10,900 bases of DNA, taken from assembly GCA_943331195.2 (NCBI GenBank), contig CALQKQ020000078.1, forward strand, positions 1 to 10,900, read 5' to 3'. Below the pieces are notes generated by a model. That model made no database searches. It was not told the DNA's origin and worked only from the letters and a program-made list of their open reading frames with translations. The position numbers and the translations under genes are program-made. Position 1 is the first letter of the stretch. The number at the start of each line of letters is the position of its first letter. The stretch comes from Akkermansia muciniphila (GTDB lineage: Bacteria > Verrucomicrobiota > Verrucomicrobiia > Verrucomicrobiales > V1-33). Positions 6,983-10,900 of this stretch are shown here, in pieces.

Positions 6983-7163
6983 GGGGCGCGGGGCGGCGGG
7001 GAGCAGCGAAGGACTGCCAGGGAAGCGCTCTCGTCGCCGAAAGCAGGGGAACTTTCCACCGATTAGAATAAAATTGACTCCCGCCCCTCCCTCGCCCTCC
7101 TCCCCCGAGGCCCCTCCCCAGTCCCTGCCTCCACCCCGCGCCCGACCCCACAGCCCTAGCACC
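6983..7163. promoter_or_regulatory. Divergent promoter region between the surA-like and sulfatase genes
   Basis: A 181-base spacer between divergent starts. Most of it is C-rich on the + strand, but 7058-7077 is a distinct AT-rich patch (ATTAGAATAAAATTGA). Read on the minus strand it contains TATTCT (7070 to 7065), a four-of-six match to a -10 box, about 80 bases before the surA-like start. No good -35 accompanies it. I cannot point to a specific promoter for the sulfatase. Confidence 0.3.
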
Positions 7164-8510
7164 ATGAAAAGCCTTTTCCTCCTCGCGCTCCTCCTCAGCC
7201 CCGCCGCCCTGCCCGCCGCGCCTCCCCTCAATGTACTCGTCCTCTTGGCCGACGATTGGCGCCACGACACCCTCAGCTCCGCGGGAAATCCCATCGTCCA
7301 AACCCCTCAGCTCGACCAGTTAGGCCGCGACGGTGTCCGCTTCACCCACGCCTGCGTGACCACTTCCATCTGCGGCGTGAGCCGCGCCAGCCTCTTCACC
7401 GGGCAATGGATGTCGCGCCACGGCAACCCCGCCTTCGCCGCCTTCAAAACGCCCTGGGAGCAAACCTACCCCGGCCTGCTCCGCGCCCGCGGCTACCACG
7501 TCGGCCACGTCGGCAAATGGCATAATGGCCCCTTCCCCGCCGACAAATTCGACTTCGGCCGCGCCTACGCCGGCACCCATTGGATCAAGCAGCCCGACGG
7601 CAGCAAAACCCACGTCACCCGCAAAAACCAAGACGACGCCCTCGCATTTCTCCGCCAGCGCCCCGCCGATCGCCCCTTTTGCCTCACCCTCGCCTTCTTT
7701 GCCACCCACGCCGAAGACGGCAACCCCCTCCAATATCTCCCCCAGCCCGAAAGCCTCGCCCGCTATCAAGACGTCACGATTCCTCTCCCCCCCACCGCCT
7801 CCGCCGAAGCCTTCCGCCTCCTCCCCCCCTTCTTCGCCAACGAAAAAAACGAGGGCCGCGTCCGCTGGCATTGGCGCTTCGATACTCCTGACAAATACCA
7901 GTCGATGATGAAAAATTACTACCGCCTCGCCAGCGAAGTCGACGACACCTGCGGCCGCCTCCTCGCCGAACTCGACCGCCAAGGCCTCCGCGACTCCACC
8001 CTCGTCATCTTCACCGGCGATAACGGCTATTTTCACGGCGAACACGGCCTCGCCGACAAATGGTATCCTCACGAAGAAAGCATCCGCGTTCCCCTCATCC
8101 TGCGCGATCCCCGCCTCGCTCCCTCCCAGCGCGGTCGCACCCGCGACGAATTCGTCCTCAACGTCGACCTCGCCCCCACGCTCCTCGCCGCCACCGGCAC
8201 CCCCGCCCCCGCCACCATGCAAGGCCGCGATTGCGCCCCGCTCTACCTCGAAGCCACCCCGCCCGCGTGGCGGCAGGATTTTTTCTACGAACACGCCCAG
8301 CTCACCAGCCGCGACTTCATCCCCGCGTCCCAAGCCCTCGTCACCCGCGATTGGAAATACTTCAACTGGCCGGACTTCCAACAAGAGCAGCTCTTCGACC
8401 TCAAAAGCGACCCTGGGGAGCTGCGCGATCTCGTGGCCGACCCCGCCCAAGCCGCCCGCCTCGCCGCGATGCGGCAGCGCTTCGCCGCCCTCAAAGCCGC
8501 CGCCCTCTAA
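7164..8510 (+). CDS. Secreted type I (formylglycine-dependent) sulfatase with atypical CGVSR motif
   Basis: A 448-residue arylsulfatase-family enzyme (alkaline-phosphatase fold, COG3119-like) predicted to hydrolyse sulfate esters, probably on polysaccharides, outside the cytoplasm. Signal peptide: MKSLFLLALLLSPAALPAA. Metal site: Asp30-Asp31 (LLADDWRHD) and Asp286-Asn287 (IFTGDNGYF). Other usual landmarks: TPQLDQLGRDGVRF (47-60), GKWH (117-120, Lys118 and His120), ATHAED (180-185, His182) and GEHGLADKW (292-300, Lys299). The C-terminus LFDLKSDPGELRDLVADP (about 410-427) is the standard sulfatase ending. The residue to be converted to formylglycine would be Cys70 in CGVSRASLFTG. Position +2 is Val where Pro or Ala is canonical, so maturation may use a tolerant formylglycine-generating enzyme, or activity may be altered. 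The start at 7164 fits the signal peptide; no ribosome binding site is seen. It stands alone, divergent from the surA-like gene, so the target glycan cannot be deduced. Confidence 0.9.
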   Translation: MKSLFLLALLLSPAALPAAPPLNVLVLLADDWRHDTLSSAGNPIVQTPQLDQLGRDGVRFTHACVTTSICGVSRASLFTGQWMSRHGNPAFAAFKTPWEQTYPGLLRARGYHVGHVGKWHNGPFPADKFDFGRAYAGTHWIKQPDGSKTHVTRKNQDDALAFLRQRPADRPFCLTLAFFATHAEDGNPLQYLPQPESLARYQDVTIPLPPTASAEAFRLLPPFFANEKNEGRVRWHWRFDTPDKYQSMMKNYYRLASEVDDTCGRLLAELDRQGLRDSTLVIFTGDNGYFHGEHGLADKWYPHEESIRVPLILRDPRLAPSQRGRTRDEFVLNVDLAPTLLAATGTPAPATMQGRDCAPLYLEATPPAWRQDFFYEHAQLTSRDFIPASQALVTRDWKYFNWPDFQQEQLFDLKSDPGELRDLVADPAQAARLAAMRQRFAALKAAAL

Positions 8511-8589
8511 ATCAAAGACCTCCCCCCCTGGGAACCCCGAGCCCCAGCTTGGCGCAGCTCCAAAGCGCCAGCGGCGCGGCCTACGTCAG

Positions 8590-8611
8590 CCCAGGGCAAC
8601 GCCCTGGGTTT
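8590..8611 (+). terminator. Possible terminator hairpin downstream of the sulfatase
   Basis: CCCAGGGC (8590-8597) and GCCCTGGG (8601-8608) form a perfect 8-base stem around AAC, followed by only TTT. It is 80 bases after the sulfatase stop. The short T-run makes termination uncertain; it may simply be part of the repeat mosaic. Confidence 0.35.
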
Positions 8612-8639
8612 CCCCAGTCAAAAAGCCAACCAAGCGCTG

Positions 8640-8670
8640 AAGGGGCGACCTAATCATTGGACCGCCCCTT
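8640..8670. repeat. Inverted repeat AAGGGGCG / CGCCCCTT
   Basis: Perfect 8-base arms at 8640-8647 and 8663-8670 enclose ACCTAATCATTGGAC, which can add a CC/GG inner pairing. No T-run follows on either strand in the right place, so it is more likely part of the intergenic repeat than a terminator. Confidence 0.6.
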
Positions 8671-8683
8671 TGGGGCTCGGGCA

Positions 8684-8712
8684 CGCCGCAAATTACCTGG
8701 AAACTTGCGGCG
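8684..8712 (-). repeat. Dispersed CCAGGTAATTT hairpin repeat, copy C (inverted)
   Basis: CGCCGCAA (8684-8691) and TTGCGGCG (8705-8712) form a perfect 8-base stem around ATTACCTGGAAAC, which contains the core on the minus strand. The stem differs from copy B at both arms with matching changes (C-G for T-A, G-C for C-G). A second AAACTTGC at 8715-8722 repeats 8701-8708 directly. Confidence 0.75.
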
Positions 8713-8769
8713 GGAAACTTGCCCCGGACTTCCCGTTTGCATCGGCTCCCCGCCGCCTACCATGACGCC

Positions 8770-9390
8770 ATGATCACCTTCTTGCGCGGCCGCCTCACCG
8801 AAAGCCTGCCCGACCGCCTCACCGTGGACGTGCAGGGCGTGGGCTACGAAGTCTACGTGCCCCTGAGCACTTACGACCGCCTGCCCGCCGAGGGGCAAGA
8901 GGTAAAAATCCTGACTCATTTGTTGGTGCGCGAGGACGCCCACATGCTCTACGGCTTCGCCACCGACGAAGAGCGCGACCTCTTCCGCCTCCTCCTCAAC
9001 CGCGTCACGGGGGTGGGCCCCAAGATGGCGCTGGCGATCCTCGCGGGCATGGCGGTGCGCGATTTTAAGCGCCACGTGGTGCAAGGCGATGTCACCGCCC
9101 TCTCCAAAATCAGCGGGGTCGGCAAAAAAACCGCCGAGCGCATCATTTTCGAGCTGAAAGACAAGGTCGGGGTCACCGATGCCTGGAAGGACTCCGGCGA
9201 AGGACCTGGGACCAAGGCGGCGCAATCCCCCGAGCAGGCCGCGCTCAATGACGCCGTGCTGGCCTTGATCAACCTGGGCTACAAGCAGGTCGAAGCGCAA
9301 AAGGCGGTCAAGAAACTCCTCGAAGAAGGTTCCAGTCCGGAGCCCAGCACCCTGTTGCGCGGGGCCCTCCGCCTTCTCAGCCAATCCTGA
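8770..9390 (+). CDS. ruvA: Holliday junction DNA helicase subunit RuvA
   Basis: A 206-residue protein, close to E. coli RuvA (203). RuvA binds four-way DNA junctions as a tetramer and loads the RuvB motor for branch migration during recombination and repair. Residues 1-64 are the OB-fold domain I (MITFLRGRL, GVGYEVYVPL, HLLVREDAHMLYGF). Domain II carries two helix-hairpin-helix motifs, VTGVGPKMALAIL (79-91) and ISGVGKKTAERIIFEL (114-129). A flexible linker (about 137-155) leads to domain III (157-204; DAVLALINLGYKQVEAQKAVKK), which contacts RuvB. The ATG at 8770 is chosen because MITFLRG is the classic start; an in-frame ATG at 8719 would add 17 unconserved residues reaching into the repeat mosaic. 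No Shine-Dalgarno sequence is present. The next gene starts 11 bases after the stop, so the two are probably one transcript. ruvB and ruvC are not in the window. Confidence 0.96.
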   Translation: MITFLRGRLTESLPDRLTVDVQGVGYEVYVPLSTYDRLPAEGQEVKILTHLLVREDAHMLYGFATDEERDLFRLLLNRVTGVGPKMALAILAGMAVRDFKRHVVQGDVTALSKISGVGKKTAERIIFELKDKVGVTDAWKDSGEGPGTKAAQSPEQAALNDAVLALINLGYKQVEAQKAVKKLLEEGSSPEPSTLLRGALRLLSQS

Positions 9391-9401
9391 GCCCCGCCCC
9401 C

Positions 9402-10760
9402 ATGCCCCTCACCTCGCAGGACGTCCTCCAGGCCATGCCCCCCGGCGGCCTCTTTGCTGGGAAGCGCTGGCTCAGCTCGCCCGAGCCCTTTCCGCTCCCC
9501 CCGCCCCTCGTCGCCGAACTGGAAAAGCTCGGACACCGCCTCCAGGTCTTCCTCAAAACCGCCAACGACCTCTATTACCGCAGCCGCCAAGGCCGCGTCC
9601 CCCCCTGGATCGCCGCTTATCTCGACGCCGGCAAACCCCCGGAATTGCTCGAAGCCGCCCGCGCCCCCGCCCTGCGCCACGCCCTCCCTAGCGTCATCCG
9701 CCCCGACCTCATCCTCACCGAAACCGGCTTCGCCCTGACCGAAATCGACAGCGTCCCCGGCGGCATCGGCCTCACCGGCTGGCTCAGCCAAACCTACGCC
9801 CACCTCCACCCCGACAAGCCCCCCCTCGGCGGTGCTCAGGGCATGGTCGAGGGCTTCCGCAGCCTCTTCCCCCAAGGCGCCGATATCGTCATCTCCGAAG
9901 AATCCGGCGACTACCGCCCCGAAATGGACTGGCTCGCCGCCCAAGCCGGCCCGGCCTTTGCCCTCCACCAAGCCGAAACCTACCAGCCCCGCGACCGCGA
10001 CATCTACCGCTTCTTCGAACTCTTCGACCTCCCCCACATTCCCGGCTGGCGCGCCATGCAAGCCGCCGCCGCCGCCGGACGCCTCAACCTTTCCGCCCCC
10101 ATGAAGCCCTGGCTGGAGGAAAAACTCTGGCTCGCCCTCTTCCACAGCCGACCCCTCCGCGAGCTGTGGCGCCGCGAATTGCGCGAAAACCAGCGCGACG
10201 CCCTCGCCCGCCTCATCCCCCGCGGCTGGGTCGTTGATCCCTCCCCCCTCCCGCCCCACGCCGTCCTCCCCGGCCTCGAAGTCAACGCCTGGGATGAATT
10301 GGCCCACTTTTCTCAAAAAGAACGCCACCTCGTCCTCAAGCGCAGTGGCTTCCACGAAGACGCCTGGGGCAGCCGCAGCGTCGTCATCGGACACGACGTC
10401 CCCCAACCCCAGTGGGCCGCCGCCCTCCGCCTCGCCCAAGACAGCTTCCCCGACTCCCCCTGGGTCCTCCAAGAATTCCACGCCGCCAAAGTCGTCGAGC
10501 ACCCCTACTTCGACCGCGACAGCGGCGCCCTCCGCATCATGCAAGGCCGCGTCCGCCTCTGCCCCTACTACTTCGTGCCCCATCCCGACAGCCCCCCGCC
10601 CGACGGAAATCCACCGGCAGGAAATGCACCCAGCAGCCGCTCGCCCGGCAGCAGCCCCATCCGCCTCGGCGGCGTCCTCGCCACCATCGTCCCCGCCGAC
10701 AAAAAAATCCTCCACGGCATGAGCGATTCCATCCTCGTCCCCGCCTGCGCCGCCCCGTAG
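9402..10760 (+). CDS. Uncharacterised protein with circularly permuted ATP-grasp-like features
   Basis: A 452-residue cytoplasmic-looking protein with no signal peptide or membrane segment. I do not recognise it as a named family. Three stretches resemble the permuted ATP-grasp fold of glutathionylspermidine-synthase-like proteins: IRPDLILTETGFALTEIDSVPGG in two adjoining parts (99-109 and 110-121; an acidic EID-x-x-PGG segment), HLVLKRSGFHEDAWGSRSVVIG (309-330; a Lys strand and glycine-rich loop) and PWVLQEF (353-359). The C-terminal block VLATIVPADKKILHGMSDSILVPA looks conserved. Between them lies a Pro/Ser/Gly-rich stretch (about 396-421) that looks like a linker or late insertion. If the reading is right it would be an ATP-dependent carboxylate-amine ligase; the substrate is unknown. 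It lies 11 bases after ruvA, but such proximity need not mean a shared job. The start ATG 9402 is the first after the ruvA stop. The stop is TAG. Confidence 0.6.
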   Translation: MPLTSQDVLQAMPPGGLFAGKRWLSSPEPFPLPPPLVAELEKLGHRLQVFLKTANDLYYRSRQGRVPPWIAAYLDAGKPPELLEAARAPALRHALPSVIRPDLILTETGFALTEIDSVPGGIGLTGWLSQTYAHLHPDKPPLGGAQGMVEGFRSLFPQGADIVISEESGDYRPEMDWLAAQAGPAFALHQAETYQPRDRDIYRFFELFDLPHIPGWRAMQAAAAAGRLNLSAPMKPWLEEKLWLALFHSRPLRELWRRELRENQRDALARLIPRGWVVDPSPLPPHAVLPGLEVNAWDELAHFSQKERHLVLKRSGFHEDAWGSRSVVIGHDVPQPQWAAALRLAQDSFPDSPWVLQEFHAAKVVEHPYFDRDSGALRIMQGRVRLCPYYFVPHPDSPPPDGNPPAGNAPSSRSPGSSPIRLGGVLATIVPADKKILHGMSDSILVPACAAP

Positions 10761-10776
10761 GGCCGCGCGGCGAGCC

Positions 10777-10820
10777 CCAAGCTCGGCCTGCTTCGCACGC
10801 CCGCCAAGCCGAGGCTTGGC
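10777..10820. repeat. Nested palindromes downstream of the ATP-grasp-like gene
   Basis: CCAAGCTCGGC (10777-10787) pairs with GCCGAGGCTTGG (10808-10819), leaving one bulged base. The right arm also sits in a perfect tight palindrome, GCCAAGCC-GA-GGCTTGGC (10803-10820). The two foldings exclude each other. No T-run follows, so it is a weak candidate for a terminator and more likely an intergenic repeat module. Confidence 0.6.
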
Positions 10821-10838
10821 ATTCCCAGGAGCCCAGTC

Positions 10839-10880
10839 GCGGCAAGATTTGCCAGGTAATTTGCGCAATCTGCCTGGCCA
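10839..10880 (+). repeat. Dispersed CCAGGTAATTT repeat, copy D
   Basis: The core CCAGGTAATTT lies at 10852-10862. GCGGCAA (10839-10845) can pair with TTGCGC (10861-10866) with one bulged G, in the same register as copy C. An alternative stem is GGCAAGATT (10841-10849) with AATCTGCC (10867-10874). A degenerate second half-copy, GCCTGGCCATTTGCC, follows at 10872-10886. Confidence 0.65.
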
Positions 10881-10900
10881 TTTGCCACGGGCCATGCCCA

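Larger units (their letters stand above)
8511..8769. repeat. Hairpin-rich intergenic repeat mosaic
   Basis: A 259-base spacer between the sulfatase and ruvA, without a credible gene. It contains four successive inverted repeats: TGGCGC / GCGCCA (8550-8570), CCCAGGGC / GCCCTGGG (8590-8608), AAGGGGCG / CGCCCCTT (8640-8670) and copy C of the CCAGGTAATTT element (8684-8712). Read in the frame that begins near 8549, part of it encodes YVSPGQRPGF and PSAEGAT. From memory such strings recur in predicted small proteins of PVC bacteria, suggesting a widely copied non-coding repeat rather than a gene. No promoter for ruvA stands out. Confidence 0.6.

Noticed and set aside
7320..8450. 376-codon minus frame opposite the sulfatase
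   Set aside because: Gly/Glu/Ala/Val-rich antisense shadow of a gene with complete sulfatase landmarks.
3174..8510. Sialidase-like gene and sulfatase as parts of one polysaccharide-utilisation locus
   Set aside because: They are about 3 kb apart on opposite strands, separated by housekeeping folding and vitamin genes, with no transporter, SusCD-like or regulator gene between them.
8549..8653. Small coding frame containing YVSPGQRPGF ... PSAEGAT
   Set aside because: It is an extension of an out-of-frame sulfatase shadow with no own start. The DNA is dominated by hairpins, so a non-coding repeat is the better reading.
9279..10895. 538-codon minus frame opposite the ATP-grasp-like gene
   Set aside because: Same antisense composition artefact. 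It also runs through the intergenic repeat and into the ruvA 3' end.

Overview
The window looks like chromosomal DNA of a member of the Verrucomicrobiota or a close PVC-group relative. This is inferred from the high GC content, the lack of Shine-Dalgarno sequences before every gene, the mix of secreted sulfatase and sialidase-like enzymes with housekeeping genes, and a hairpin-rich intergenic repeat whose conceptual translation (YVSPGQRPGF... PSAEGAT) resembles peptide strings I remember from PVC genome annotations. No 16S rRNA or other decisive marker is present.

Layout. 2-289 (+): last 95 codons of an ABC importer ATPase (TOBE domain). 316-2892 (+): large two-domain FtsX/MacB-type ABC permease. 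2893-3173: non-coding, with two copies of a short dispersed repeat. 3174-4223 (-): secreted sialidase-like Asp-box beta-propeller. 4338-5030 (+): exported Mip/FkpA-like FKBP peptidyl-prolyl isomerase, ending in a clear intrinsic terminator (5056-5087). 5106-5984 (-): pdxA, coupled by a GTGA overlap to 5981-6982 (-), a SurA-like parvulin chaperone. 7164-8510 (+): secreted type I sulfatase with an unusual active-site motif. 8511-8769: non-coding, packed with hairpins. 8770-9390 (+): ruvA. 9402-10760 (+): uncharacterised protein with circularly permuted ATP-grasp-like features. 10761-10900: non-coding, with palindromes and another repeat copy.

Functionally this is mostly ordinary chromosome: envelope protein folding (FKBP and SurA-like), vitamin B6 synthesis (PdxA), recombination (RuvA), transport (ATPase and FtsX permease) and degradation of sulfated or sialylated glycans (sulfatase and propeller). 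The surA-pdxA adjacency matches the arrangement known from Escherichia coli.

The most interesting non-genic signal is a dispersed intergenic element with the invariant core CCAGGTAATTT (four copies: 2926-2972, 3072-3110, 8684-8712, 10839-10880). In two copies the core is enclosed by stems that differ in sequence but keep pairing through compensatory changes, and a third keeps a bulged stem. This points to a REP-like mobile or structured nucleic-acid element. I found no CRISPR array, tRNA, rRNA, transposase, phage gene or recognisable defence system.
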